This document shows positions 7,405-16,596 of a DNA stretch of 64,000 nt, piece by piece; position 1 is the first letter of the stretch, and every line of letters starts with the position of its first letter. The notes beneath the pieces are model-generated. The model worked only from the letters and a program-made list of their open reading frames with translations, was not told the origin of the DNA and ran no database searches. The DNA is taken from NCBI GenBank assembly GCA_029260575.1, contig JAJDDB010000003.1:1-64000 (forward strand), in the 5' to 3' direction. Made by a program: the position numbers and the translations under genes. This DNA comes from Phycisphaerales bacterium. Its GTDB lineage: Bacteria; Planctomycetota; Phycisphaerae; Phycisphaerales; SM1A02.

Positions 7405-10400
7405 ATCGGGATCGCTGGGTACAAGTCGAAGAGCTGTTTCACGATACGCTGCAGCGTGGCGACGATCAGCGAAGCTCTTTTCTCCACGATGTCGCAGGCG
7501 ACGATAGTGAACTCATTCGCGAAGTGCAGTCCCTGCTCGAAGCGCACGAACGTTCGTCCAGAATGCTGGACGCGCCGGCGCACGGCGGGGTGTCGAAACT
7601 TCTCGATCTCAGCCCCGATCTTGACATCAACGATCCGGTCGGCACGCGGCTTGGGGCCTATCGCATTACTGCGACGCTCGATGCCGGTGGAATGGGCGTG
7701 GTCTACAAAGCTGTACGCGACGACGATGCATACCAGAAGGAAGTGGCAATCAAGCTTGTGCGCCGAAGTCTGATCGGTTCATCCGCCAGCAAACGAGAAG
7801 AACTCACACGACGATTCCAGATTGAACGTCAGGTGCTTGCGTCGCTGGATCATCCATACATCGCACGACTCATTGACGGCGGCACGACCAACGACAACCG
7901 CCCGTATTTCGTGATGGATCTTGTCGATGGCATGCCGATCGATGCGTTTTGCGACCAGAACAGTTTGTCAATTCGTCGGCGACTCGAACTGTTTCTGAAG
8001 GTCTGTGATGCTGTACAACACGCGCACCAGAATCTTGTGATTCATCGTGACCTCAAGCCCGGCAACATTCTCATCACGGACACTGGCGATCCAAAACTGC
8101 TCGATTTTGGGCTGGCGAAGTTGCTCGTTCCACGTGGCAGCGGATTTGAATCTGCCGTCACGGTTTCGCACGAGTTCATGGGCACGTTTGCCTTCGCAGC
8201 GCCGGAACAGGTTGCGGATACCATCGGCGCGACCGATACACGCAGCGATGTGTACGCACTGGGCATGATTCTGTACCTGCTGCTGACCGGCGCCCATGCC
8301 TATGACCTGAAGGGAACGATGACCGAGACGGTGCGTCGAATTCTCGAAGAGCAACCGGCGCCGCCTTCGAAACTCAACCGCGCGATTGATGATGAACTGG
8401 ACACGATTGTCCTGAAGGTATTGGCAAAGGAGCAGGCCCGGCGATACCGATCGGCCGGCGACCTGCGTGACGATTTGCAGCGCTACCTTGACGGTGACGC
8501 CATACTCGCCAAAGCCGACAGTGGCTGGTACGTGCTGCGCAAGAACGTGCATCGATATCGGAAACCGCTCGCGGCAGCATTGATTATCGTGCTGCTCGTC
8601 GCTGCGTTTGCCGTGATTGCAACGGTGCAGGCGATGCACTTGGCAGATCAGCGCAGTGCGTTAGCCGATGCGCTGCGAGCCAGCAACATTGATCGCGGCC
8701 GAATGAATGCCCGGGCCGGAACGCTGACTCTTGCCGAGCAATTCATCTGGCCGCAGCATCTCGAGCGCAACGACCGCCTCTCGCATTGGGCGCTGTGGGA
8801 GGCATATGCGCAGCAGCCCTGCATTCGAACTGTCGCGCACGATCAACTCGACATGCGACGCCCGCTGGTCAGCCGCGATGGACGGCTGGCCACGTACGAC
8901 GACTTCAACGGTCCTGCCGTTCCGATTCTGAACATGGACACCGGCGCCACGCAGCGAACACTCGAACAGGCGCACGGCATGTTTGCAACCCTGGCGTTCA
9001 GCTATGACAGCAGGTTTCTTTTTTCGGCTACTGTTTCCGGCACGCTCGAGCGATGGAATCTGTACACCGACGAGCCGCCGATTGTTGTCTACGACTACGG
9101 ACCGGACACCGCGTTGCAATTCTGCGTCTCGCACGACGATTCTCAAATCGCCTGTGCTGGAGAATTCGGCCTGGAGATTCGCCGAGTGGATGATGGCGCG
9201 CTTGTGCAACAACTGTCCCGCGATCCAATGAACGTGCGAACGATGATGTTCTCGCCCGATGCAGCACACCTTGTCTGCGCCGATGCATCGGAGGTGTTCA
9301 CTGTCTGGGATGTATCGGCCAGGCAAGTGCGGAAGCGCATTGCAGCGTCAACGCGCGCGAAGAAGACAATCGCAATGTCGGCTGACAACAGGTATTGTGC
9401 CATCGACATCGGAGCGACGACGGTAGGAGTTTACGACCTTGAAACGCTTCGTCAGGTCACTGTCGTCGATGAACCGAAGGGTTGGATCACCTCAATTGAC
9501 TTTCACCCGACGCTGTCAGAACCATGGCTGTTGTCCGTGACGAGCATGGACAAACTCGCATTGCTGGTTGATGTGCCGAGCGGACACGTGCGCAGCCGTT
9601 ACGCCGGACATACCTCAGCGATGAACCCGGCATGGTTCACTGACGACGGAACGCGACTTGTCACCGCTGGCCGAGATGGAGCGATCCGATTCTGGGAATG
9701 CGCACCGTGGATGTGCGAATCGACGTGGCCACAGCGCGAAGGCAATGTCTTCAATCTCAAGCTCAGCCCCGATGGTACGACGCTTGCTGCGTGCTACGGC
9801 GGCAGTTCACATGTTGTGCGACTGCTCGATCCGAATGACGGCACCGTGCGCGACGTGTTTCACGGCCACAATGACATCGTGTCGTCCGTTGCTTACGACC
9901 CCACCGGCCAGTATCTCGCGTCCAGTTCGTACGACGGAACGGTGCGCATCTGGCCGCTCAATGAGCCCGATGGCACGACGACGACATCGATCGACATCAG
10001 TGAGACCCGGGCCAACGCCGTAACCGTCTCACCCGACGGACAGTCGCTTGCCGTTGTCGATGACACGGTACGAATCTCGATCGTCGATGTGAACAGCGGC
10101 GCCATAACAAGGCAGTTTCCGTTCGAAGGGCGGCGCATTCCATCTGTGTCATGGAACCCACAAAGCAGCACCATAGCCGTCGCATTGATGGTCGATCCGG
10201 GAGTCGTGCTCATTGACGCTGCGCGCGGATCGCAGCGACCTTTGGAAGAGAGCATCGGCGCCTGCCGAATCGTGCGATTTAGCCCTGACGGATCGCTGCT
10301 CGCTGCTGGCGCGGAGGACGGGGCGGTGCACGTCTGGCAGATGTCCAGCGACGCGACGATCGATTCGCATAGTGTGTTCAGTGGTCACCAGCAGGACGTG

Positions 10401-10673
10401 TTCGCACTCAGTTTCAGTCCGGACGGCTCGCTGCTGGCAACTAGCGGGCGCAGTGGCGCGATCCGCCTGTGGGATATCGAGACCGGCTCCGAGTTCGTGC
10501 GCCTGCCCGGTCATCCGGACATGGTGTTCACGCTGGAGTTCAATCGTGACGGCACGAAACTGTTCTCCGCCGGACGCGACACGATGATCCGCGTGTGGGA
10601 TCTGAAATACTACGACTCGCACATACAAGGCAATGCCTCGTTTCAGCGCGCGAGAAACTCCGAAGCGCGCTAG
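7401..10673 (+). CDS. transmembrane Ser/Thr protein kinase with WD40 repeat domain
   Basis: The protein has 1090 residues. The kinase domain (~84-360) shows the glycine loop DAGGMGVVYKA, VAIKLVRR (lysine), HRDLKPGNIL (catalytic Asp) and LLDFGLAK (DFG). All key residues are present, so it should be active. One membrane helix lies at ~390-412 (LAAALIIVLLVAAFAVIATV). The remaining ~680 residues carry WD40-type repeats, such as FSPDGSLLATSGRSGAIRLW, DPTGQYLASSSYDGTVRIW and GTKLFSAGRDTMIRVWD, a propeller that would sense or dock ligands on the other side of the membrane. Coupled by a 4-base overlap to the ECF sigma gene. A strong hairpin follows the stop. Confidence 0.93.
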   Translation: MNRDRWVQVEELFHDTLQRGDDQRSSFLHDVAGDDSELIREVQSLLEAHERSSRMLDAPAHGGVSKLLDLSPDLDINDPVGTRLGAYRITATLDAGGMGVVYKAVRDDDAYQKEVAIKLVRRSLIGSSASKREELTRRFQIERQVLASLDHPYIARLIDGGTTNDNRPYFVMDLVDGMPIDAFCDQNSLSIRRRLELFLKVCDAVQHAHQNLVIHRDLKPGNILITDTGDPKLLDFGLAKLLVPRGSGFESAVTVSHEFMGTFAFAAPEQVADTIGATDTRSDVYALGMILYLLLTGAHAYDLKGTMTETVRRILEEQPAPPSKLNRAIDDELDTIVLKVLAKEQARRYRSAGDLRDDLQRYLDGDAILAKADSGWYVLRKNVHRYRKPLAAALIIVLLVAAFAVIATVQAMHLADQRSALADALRASNIDRGRMNARAGTLTLAEQFIWPQHLERNDRLSHWALWEAYAQQPCIRTVAHDQLDMRRPLVSRDGRLATYDDFNGPAVPILNMDTGATQRTLEQAHGMFATLAFSYDSRFLFSATVSGTLERWNLYTDEPPIVVYDYGPDTALQFCVSHDDSQIACAGEFGLEIRRVDDGALVQQLSRDPMNVRTMMFSPDAAHLVCADASEVFTVWDVSARQVRKRIAASTRAKKTIAMSADNRYCAIDIGATTVGVYDLETLRQVTVVDEPKGWITSIDFHPTLSEPWLLSVTSMDKLALLVDVPSGHVRSRYAGHTSAMNPAWFTDDGTRLVTAGRDGAIRFWECAPWMCESTWPQREGNVFNLKLSPDGTTLAACYGGSSHVVRLLDPNDGTVRDVFHGHNDIVSSVAYDPTGQYLASSSYDGTVRIWPLNEPDGTTTTSIDISETRANAVTVSPDGQSLAVVDDTVRISIVDVNSGAITRQFPFEGRRIPSVSWNPQSSTIAVALMVDPGVVLIDAARGSQRPLEESIGACRIVRFSPDGSLLAAGAEDGAVHVWQMSSDATIDSHSVFSGHQQDVFALSFSPDGSLLATSGRSGAIRLWDIETGSEFVRLPGHPDMVFTLEFNRDGTKLFSAGRDTMIRVWDLKYYDSHIQGNASFQRARNSEAR

Positions 10674-10706
10674 CCTGCAGGAAGTCGGACATCTGCTCTC
10701 ACAACA

Positions 10707-10734
10707 AGTAGCGCTTTGGTGTAAAAGCGCTACT
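10707..10734 (+). terminator. 11-bp perfect stem-loop after the kinase gene
   Basis: AGTAGCGCTTT, a 6-base loop, then AAAGCGCTACT, starting 33 bases after the kinase stop. The stem is perfect but no T-run follows on either strand, so it may stabilise the 3' end of the message rather than end transcription by itself. Confidence 0.5.
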
Positions 10735-11568
10735 GATAAAGAACGCCCGCCCCTGGCGACGACAGCAAACACCGTCAGTCACTCTAGGATCAGCGAGCAC
10801 AGATTGAGTATGTGGCCTAGTCCTCAGTGAGTCTTTTCACTGATTCTCGCAACGCCACCGCATCTCGCTTCATCCGTTCAATGCGTGCAAGCATGGTGTG
10901 GCGTACACCAGCGGTCCTGCGGTTGTTCTTATCCAGACACTCCACAGCAGCAACCAGCCGGGCAATTTGTTCGTCAAGTGCGCTGTGCTATCCGCCGGCG
11001 CAATGAGGCGACGCCCCTCCGCAACGAACTGTGGCCATCTCAATCGTTGCCAGCACCCCTATTCAGGGCGAAGTGCCGCCTGGACCATTGCCACGACCCC
11101 TGCCCTTACTTGTTTCGTAGATTCGGCCAAGCGTCGATGACACGTTTCAGACCCTCTGGTGCGACAACTGCGCCGGATTCTGCGCCACCCGGCTCTTGGG
11201 CGATCTTTCTGGATTCGTGTAACACTCTGTCGTTACTAGTACTTGCGGCGATGTTCACATCGGCTGATTCGAGTCCTCCCATCGGCACTTTAAGCTGATT
11301 CGTGCGGTCGATACTTAAATGTCTAACAACGAATGAATTAGGCGCATCAAGGCGCTATTCAGCTGCCCCAACCCCCGTTCACCTCCCACGACAATTTTCT
11401 GAAAGTGCTTGACGCCGATTCCCGCGTCAGGTACCAAGAGGCTGTAGAAGAGAACCTGTTTACAGGGCGCTTGAGACAGATCAGCTCGGCCTGCGCGGCC
11501 GGGTTCTTGGTTCAGCCGAGCACGTGGCGATGTCACTTCGGTGTCGAGGGCGAGAAGAGGAGAGTGAA
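10735..11568. other. intergenic stretch without an intact gene
   Basis: Apart from the decayed minus-strand frames at 10817-11288, nothing coding can be supported. The 280 bases before the next gene hold no clear hairpin or promoter, only a GAGGAG ribosome site shortly before the ATG at 11569. Confidence 0.4.
10817..11288 (-). pseudogene. decayed small genes (frameshifted)
   Basis: On the minus strand the 60-codon frame starting at 11288 ends in GLKRVIDAWPNLRNK and a stop. The next frame continues naturally as QVRAGVVAMVQAALRPE and stops. The pattern I-D-A-W-P-x-L...R-A-G-x-x-A-M-V resembles short proteins often found beside site-specific recombinase genes. Further left another frame encodes ALDEQIARLVAAVECLD...RHTMLARIERMKRDAV...RLTED, a clean coiled coil without a start. 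I read these as two broken genes of a lost mobile segment. The family assignment is from memory of the pattern and is uncertain. Confidence 0.4.
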
Positions 11569-12612
11569 ATGGGATATGTACGTATTCGATCGTCGATCGG
11601 TATCTGGTTGATTCCTGCGTGTGTTGCGGGCTCACTCGTATTTACAGCAGGCGCGATCATTGCAGTTCAAGTGACTTCATCAAAAGTCGCTGACTCGACC
11701 GCACAGCACAACAACGTCACACATGACGCTGGAGCGAAAAATCACGACCTCTTGAACGCATGGCCGGCTGTAGACGTCGTTGCTCGCCCCGCTACATTAA
11801 ATGTAGCGATCCACAACGCCGCTTATACCACTGGCAACAAGAGTCCAGCGACCGCACAACCCGCGGCTTCCGAAACGAGATTTTCGAATCATCTTTCCTC
11901 TGATTTTGAGGGAATTATCTGGCAAGACGTTCAAATTGAGGGGAATCGTAAGTACGAGCCCGGAGCTGAGAACGACGAACCCATACGTTGGATTGCCGAG
12001 ACATCCGGCGCGACTCGCCTTCTCGAGTTCCAGAGTCTGTATTCCCAACCTCTGCTTGCGGATAGCAACAGATTCAGCCAGCAACAAGCAACCCTCACTC
12101 AAGTGAATGACGTTCGCCAGCCGCACACGATGGATACTCTTCGTGGCCTTACGCCGAGTGAATCATCACTCAGCATGCTCATAAACGACAATGCGGTGGG
12201 CCTGCTTACACTTGAAGTCCCAGATGCATTCGAGTCAGATGAGCCTACCCCGCATTCATCTGGTTCACCCAAATCGGCAGAGGAAGACACCAAGCCAATC
12301 GGCGATCTGCCCGACAATTCACCGCTCGGCGCAGATCTTGAATTGCTTGATGGTGTTGGAACAGCATCACCCACTGCGAAACCGCTTCCATCCGCGACCC
12401 AGGGTTTGCCGGAACCCATCGCGCTGCCGATTTTGCTCTGCGGATGGCTGTTCATAGCTCGAACGCGCCGCAGAAAACTCTACGATGATGTGTGCAGCTT
12501 CAGAATCCCACCGGGCAGTTCCGATTTTACGCCGTCACAACTCCCAAGCGTCCGGCGCATCATCAAGAACCACAGTCAATCATCACTCAGAAATGCTTCA
12601 CTCGCCCATTGA
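11569..12612 (+). CDS. PEP-CTERM-like membrane/exported protein of unknown function
   Basis: The protein has 347 residues. The ATG follows GAGGAGAGTGAA. An N-terminal helix (IGIWLIPACVAGSLVFTAGA, ~10-32) is followed by a low-complexity, polar middle with no recognised domain. Near residue 283 comes LPEPIALPILLCGWLFIA then RTRRRK: the Pro-Glu-Pro, hydrophobic helix and Arg cluster of a PEP-CTERM sorting signal. Unusually, ~50 more residues follow (LYDDVCSFRIPPGSSD...), whereas such signals normally end the protein. The 3' end overlaps the convergent lipoprotein gene by 37 bases. It could be a non-processed anchor protein. Confidence 0.6.
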   Translation: MGYVRIRSSIGIWLIPACVAGSLVFTAGAIIAVQVTSSKVADSTAQHNNVTHDAGAKNHDLLNAWPAVDVVARPATLNVAIHNAAYTTGNKSPATAQPAASETRFSNHLSSDFEGIIWQDVQIEGNRKYEPGAENDEPIRWIAETSGATRLLEFQSLYSQPLLADSNRFSQQQATLTQVNDVRQPHTMDTLRGLTPSESSLSMLINDNAVGLLTLEVPDAFESDEPTPHSSGSPKSAEEDTKPIGDLPDNSPLGADLELLDGVGTASPTAKPLPSATQGLPEPIALPILLCGWLFIARTRRRKLYDDVCSFRIPPGSSDFTPSQLPSVRRIIKNHSQSSLRNASLAH

Positions 12613-13601
12613 AGCACATCACGATGAATCTGCGCCAACTGGGCAAGAGTAACGTCACCAAAACGGCGCTTGGCAAGACGCATATTCTTCGTATTACTTG
12701 TACGCGACTTGCCTTGCGCGAGTCGCAGACTGTACAAGTCTGCGTGCCAGAGAATTATTCCATGCGCGCCGCCGTTGCGTGCCGCCTTGACCTGCGTTGA
12801 CTGATACTCATCTTTTCCGATGAGCGCCAAGGCATTTTCTTTGTCCACACCCGATCCCGCGCGATAACGATGGTGCAGCATAGGCAGGACTTGCTGCACG
12901 CCAAGCAGGCGTGCCTGTGTTCGCGCAAATTCCACAACTCGAGTGTTCTTCTCGGCTTGTTGTACCTCCACGGATTCACGACGAGCAAGCCCATTGTCAT
13001 ACAGGCTCGGATTGAAGAATGACAATGTGTCAAGACGCTGAATTGCGCGCCGCGCAACGTCATAGTCTTCCCGTCCACGATGCACGTGTGGCGAATCGTA
13101 CGTGCTGACAATCACTCCCGGGAGAATACTTCGCAAATCACGTATCGCTGCGTTCATGCGCCGAGTGGAAAGCTCATACGTCTGCGGATCTGTGCTCTTG
13201 AGGCCGCCAACATACAAGGGTCCTTCCATATCCAGAATGATCGGGCCGTGAAATGCTGGATCGGGAATCCGCATCAGACGCCGTGCCACCGCTTCCTGCA
13301 TCTTTGCTCTGACCGACATGCCATCTGCATCAACAAAAGACTTTGCCGGCAGCATCATCGCATGCTTGAAACCAAACTCCTCGATGTCGACACCGGGCGC
13401 CATTGCAGTCGCCACATACATGTTCTGTGCTCGAACACTTCGCGGTGCAAATCGCGACACTCCATCTTTTGCTCCCGCATCCGTCGCATGTTCATCATCA
13501 ACAATCGGCGGCCCGCCGCTCGCACATCCTGCGAACATCCCCGCCCCCACGGCGCCCCCTGCGATCGATGCGAGATACTGCATGGCATGTCGACGATTCA
13601 T
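12576..13601 (-). CDS. putative lipoprotein, unknown function (TIM-barrel-like)
   Basis: The protein has 341 residues and a GAGGAG site before the ATG. The N-terminus MNRRHAMQYLASIAGGAVGA ends in a lipobox-like F-A-G-C, so it should be a lipoprotein; the RR pair also allows Tat export. The body has alternating strands and helices with PIILDMEGPLYVGG, VIVSTYDSPHVHRG, LSFFNPSLYDN and GAHGIILWHADLYS. This is reminiscent of glycoside-hydrolase-type barrels, with acidic residues at strand ends (DME). I cannot name the family. It converges with and overlaps the preceding gene by 37 bases. Confidence 0.7.
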   Translation of the reverse strand: MNRRHAMQYLASIAGGAVGAGMFAGCASGGPPIVDDEHATDAGAKDGVSRFAPRSVRAQNMYVATAMAPGVDIEEFGFKHAMMLPAKSFVDADGMSVRAKMQEAVARRLMRIPDPAFHGPIILDMEGPLYVGGLKSTDPQTYELSTRRMNAAIRDLRSILPGVIVSTYDSPHVHRGREDYDVARRAIQRLDTLSFFNPSLYDNGLARRESVEVQQAEKNTRVVEFARTQARLLGVQQVLPMLHHRYRAGSGVDKENALALIGKDEYQSTQVKAARNGGAHGIILWHADLYSLRLAQGKSRTSNTKNMRLAKRRFGDVTLAQLAQIHRDVLQWASEAFLSDD

Positions 13602-13798
13602 GTGCGCTCCTCAAAGATGATATTGATGACACCAGCCCATCAAGTTTATGCCACCTGCGGTACAGGGGGAATTCTCTGGCAGCTTGGCGCTGTCGCTGCG
13701 TGTCTACAATCACGGTATGGTCGACCCTGGCGCAAGCTCTACCCTTCTACTGCTCCTGTGGGCGCAAATCAGCCTGCAACCAAGAGTGTGAATCTCTA

Positions 13799-14599
13799 AT
13801 GTTCGGAATAAAACGACGCCGAAGAGAACGAAACCGCCGCAAGCCGTGGCCGGCCGGCTGGCAGCGCATCGTCAATCGAAACGTTCCGTACGTCAAGGCA
13901 CTTTCAACACCCGACATACGCAAACTCGAGGGTCTCGTGCAGGTTTTCCTCGGCGAGACACGTTTCGAAGGCTGCGATGGTCTGAGAATTACTGACGAAA
14001 TTCGAATCACGATCGCTGTACAGGCGTGCCTGCTGCAACTGCATCGTGATGCTGACTGTTACCCGACACTCCACACCATTCTCGTCTATCCGCAGACGTA
14101 TGTCGCCGATATTGCGCACCGACAACCAGATGGGACAGTCATCGAAGGCCCACAAGCACGCCTCGGCGAGTCATGGTCCCAAGGTTCAGTCATCCTGTCG
14201 TGGGATGATGTACTGCGCGGCGCTGCAAACTTCCGTGATGGCCAAAACGTCGTCTTGCACGAATTCGCCCACCAACTCGACGCCGAAACAGGTTCGGTCA
14301 ACGGCGCGCCGCGCTTGTCCGCTCAATCGTCGTATGCCACATGGGCGCGAGTCTTCAGCGATACCTACCAGCAACTTATCAACGACATCACGCACGACCA
14401 TCGCACGTTGCTTGGCCCCTACGCAGCCACACACCCCGCGGAATTCTTTGCCGTGGCAACCGAGAACTTCTTCGAACGACCCGAACTGCTCGAAGAGCGC
14501 TCACCCGATCTGTATCGCCAACTCGCATTGTTCTACAACCAGGATCCCGCCGCCGCAGTCCGCAATGCTCAACACGATGCATTCACGCGTGACCGGTGA
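13799..14599 (+). CDS. mtfA: MtfA-family zinc-dependent peptidase
   Basis: The protein has 266 residues, the usual length for MtfA. In E. coli MtfA is a cytosolic gluzincin-like aminopeptidase that binds the Mlc repressor and tunes glucose PTS expression. The zinc motif HEFAHQLD (~residue 158), and the downstream Glu in HPAEFFAVATENFFERPELL, are the metal ligands and catalytic Glu. ILVYPQTY and GSVILSWDDV are also family segments. The start is the ATG before FGIKRRRRERN; upstream sequence in the frame is unrelated. No PTS or Mlc gene is nearby, so the physiological partner here is unknown. It stands alone, ~115 bases before a tRNA. Confidence 0.88.
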   Translation: MFGIKRRRRERNRRKPWPAGWQRIVNRNVPYVKALSTPDIRKLEGLVQVFLGETRFEGCDGLRITDEIRITIAVQACLLQLHRDADCYPTLHTILVYPQTYVADIAHRQPDGTVIEGPQARLGESWSQGSVILSWDDVLRGAANFRDGQNVVLHEFAHQLDAETGSVNGAPRLSAQSSYATWARVFSDTYQQLINDITHDHRTLLGPYAATHPAEFFAVATENFFERPELLEERSPDLYRQLALFYNQDPAAAVRNAQHDAFTRDR

Positions 14600-14713
14600 C
14601 GATTCGCACCTCACTGCGTACAGTTTCACCACACGACAAGTGGCACTACAATGCCCGTTCCTGCCTCTGGCAACCGCACACCGCCGGCAGGACAACGGAA
14701 TCTCAACCCCGAC

Positions 14714-14800
14714 GGTGGGGTGGCGGAGCGGTTGAACGCGCCGGTCTTGAAAACCGGTATACGCCTCGGCGTATCATGGGTTCGAATCCCATCCCCACCG
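14714..14800 (+). tRNA. tRNA-Ser (anticodon TGA)
   Basis: An 87-base class II tRNA. The acceptor stem GGTGGGG/CCCCACC has discriminator G. The anticodon stem is CCGGT/ACCGG with loop CTTGAAA (anticodon TGA, reads UCA). A long variable arm TACGCC..GGCGTA and T-arm ATGGG TTCGAAT CCCAT follow. The 3' CCA is not encoded. The long variable arm and the anticodon agree on serine. Confidence 0.96.
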
Positions 14801-15062
14801 CTTTCGTTTCTGACTCCGTCACACCTTGGCAGAGGCAGTCACATCAGACCGGTGTTATCGCACTACTCGGAAACACTTTCTAGTCCGGAGTAGCTCTGGA
14901 TACGACTCGATTCGAATGTAACGGGCGCCGTTCGATTGCGAGTATCTTCTCTATCAACTCCAAGCGATCAATTGCCCGGAGTGTGGCCGTGCCTTCTTTT
15001 GCGGAGTTAGTTCTTCAAAGCGATCGTGTGGATGATGGCAGCGACCCGGAAGGAGTTCCCGC

Positions 15063-15905
15063 ATGAAAATGCGTAAAGCATTTCTCTGGATGATGATTGT
15101 ATCGCTGACGTGCGCGGCGGGACTCGGGATCATCGCCATCATCCTCCCGAACATCATTCCCTCCGAGGAAGAGATACTCACTACCGCGCTATTGCTCGGG
15201 TTGTACAGCCTGCCGGCATTGGCGTGTTCCATCGTGCTCGGCAAGGGACGACTGAAACCAATCATGTGGCTCGGAATTGTCGGTTCACTTCTGGCATGGG
15301 TGCTGTGGATGCCGATCGTCTGGATGAATCCCTGGCAATGGACCAGTCAGTTCGACGTCGAGGAAGTCATCTTCAAGACTGGATTTACGCTGACGTTCAT
15401 CAGCATCTGGGCGCTTCATCTGGGCCTGATGAATCTCCTGACGCTTGACCGTGCGTGGTTCGGACACGCGCGCGTAGCAACCCTCGGCGTCGTCGGCCTG
15501 TTGACATTGGTCGGAATCATCGCCCTATGGTTCGAGTATGACGATGACTGGTTCCTACGAGCCGTGGGTGTATTAGGCATCCTCAGCGGGTGCGGGACAC
15601 TCGTCACGCCGATCTTCGCGCTGTTGGATCATCTCAAACGAAGAACCTCGCGCGAATCGATTCCTACCTCGATCACCATGAAGATTTCGTGCCCGCGCTG
15701 CCACACGACGCAGCAGATGAACCTTGGTCGGTCACGTTGCAGTCAATGCGGTCTGCGCATCGAGTTGCACGTCGAAGAACCACGGTGTGCCTGTGGATAC
15801 CTACTGTATGAGCTGACAAGCAATCAATGTCCGGAATGCGGCCGGGTGGTTCCCGAAGCTGATCGCTGGGCAATACAAGAAAACGCGACGAGCCCGATGC
15901 AGTGA
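15063..15905 (+). CDS. polytopic membrane protein with C-terminal double zinc ribbon
   Basis: The protein has 280 residues and an AAGGAG site before the ATG. About six hydrophobic helices fill residues 5-185 (MMIVSLTCAAGLGIIAIIL, LALLLGLYSLPALACSIVL and others). The C-terminal 75 residues are cytosolic-looking, with CPRCHTTQQMNLGRSRCSQC and CACGYLLYEL...QCPECGRVV, two 4-Cys zinc ribbons. The C-x-C-G-Y-x-L...C-P-E-C-G ribbon is a hallmark of planctomycete membrane proteins of unknown role. No enzymatic motif is seen. Confidence 0.75.
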   Translation: MKMRKAFLWMMIVSLTCAAGLGIIAIILPNIIPSEEEILTTALLLGLYSLPALACSIVLGKGRLKPIMWLGIVGSLLAWVLWMPIVWMNPWQWTSQFDVEEVIFKTGFTLTFISIWALHLGLMNLLTLDRAWFGHARVATLGVVGLLTLVGIIALWFEYDDDWFLRAVGVLGILSGCGTLVTPIFALLDHLKRRTSRESIPTSITMKISCPRCHTTQQMNLGRSRCSQCGLRIELHVEEPRCACGYLLYELTSNQCPECGRVVPEADRWAIQENATSPMQ

Positions 15906-15960
15906 AGACCGCAGAGATTCTGATCTGGATTGCGATTGTCAGCAGCTAAAGCCCAATTCA

Positions 15961-16460
15961 TCACGCTGCATCCAATCGCGGCAGCTCCTTCAACTCCACT
16001 ACCTCTGCATTCGCGTCTGTTGCAGTAGCACAGTCCAGTTGCCGACTCACGTCATACTTCCCGCACCCGCCCGGCAATAGCCTTCCCTCGTTTACCTGCT
16101 CCAGATACCGATCACGCAACTCCCGCGCTGCCTTCACCAACTTTGGATCGTTCTTCTGCCGCGGCTTGCGCGGCTTCTTCACCTTCTTCTCCACCAACTC
16201 CTCTTCCGCAGGCGCATCTGCGCGCTCCACATAGCGCACGCCTCCACTTGTAATCATCGCTGCCTTGCCCGAAGGCACACCACCGAGATGTTTACTCTTG
16301 CTGCGCGCCACCGCTGCCTTCTGCGCCCGCGTCACTTTCGGCCGCGCCTCCTGCTCCGGCCGCGTCTTCACCGCTGCGCCGCCCGGCAACGTCTTCTTCT
16401 GCTCCTGCTCCAACCCCTGATTCCCCTTCATCCCCGGCAGCACCACAGGTTTCACATCGC
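15961..16460 (-). repeat. segmental duplication, copy A (copy B at 17222-17722)
   Basis: The two ~500-base segments lie in the same orientation, 760 bases apart, and look well over 90 % identical over most of their length by eye. Homology ends at the same codon (AGA/CGTGATGTGAAACC equivalents of R-D-V-K-P). The opposite-strand YdeI-like gene sits exactly between them. Confidence 0.8.
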
Positions 16461-16485
16461 GCAACCAGGTACGCACAATGCGCAC
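15961..16485 (-). CDS. duplicated basic C-terminal module (truncated copy)
   Basis: The protein has 174 residues and nearly repeats the last ~165 residues of the GNAT-linked gene at 17222-18337. Shared stretches include RDVKPVVLPGMKGNQGLEQE, SKSKHLGGVP, AAMITSGGVRYVERADAP, KKVKKPRKPRQKNDPKLVKA and RELRDRYLEQVNEGRLLP. The acetyltransferase half is missing and is replaced by MRIVRTWL. The two copies differ mainly in the ~30 residues before the shared end ELPRLDAA. It may be a functional stand-alone Lys/Arg-rich protein or a non-functional duplicate. No ribosome site is obvious, and the YdeI-like gene separates it from the parent copy. Confidence 0.55.
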   Translation of the reverse strand: MRIVRTWLRDVKPVVLPGMKGNQGLEQEQKKTLPGGAAVKTRPEQEARPKVTRAQKAAVARSKSKHLGGVPSGKAAMITSGGVRYVERADAPAEEELVEKKVKKPRKPRQKNDPKLVKAARELRDRYLEQVNEGRLLPGGCGKYDVSRQLDCATATDANAEVVELKELPRLDAA

Positions 16486-16596
16486 ACGAAATCCGCCTTT
16501 CGCGCCCAGCGTCGCAACATGGACGCCGCTGCATCAAAATGTGGTGAATCACAAAGGTGTCATGTATAATCTTCAGAACTCCATCGGGCGCACTGT

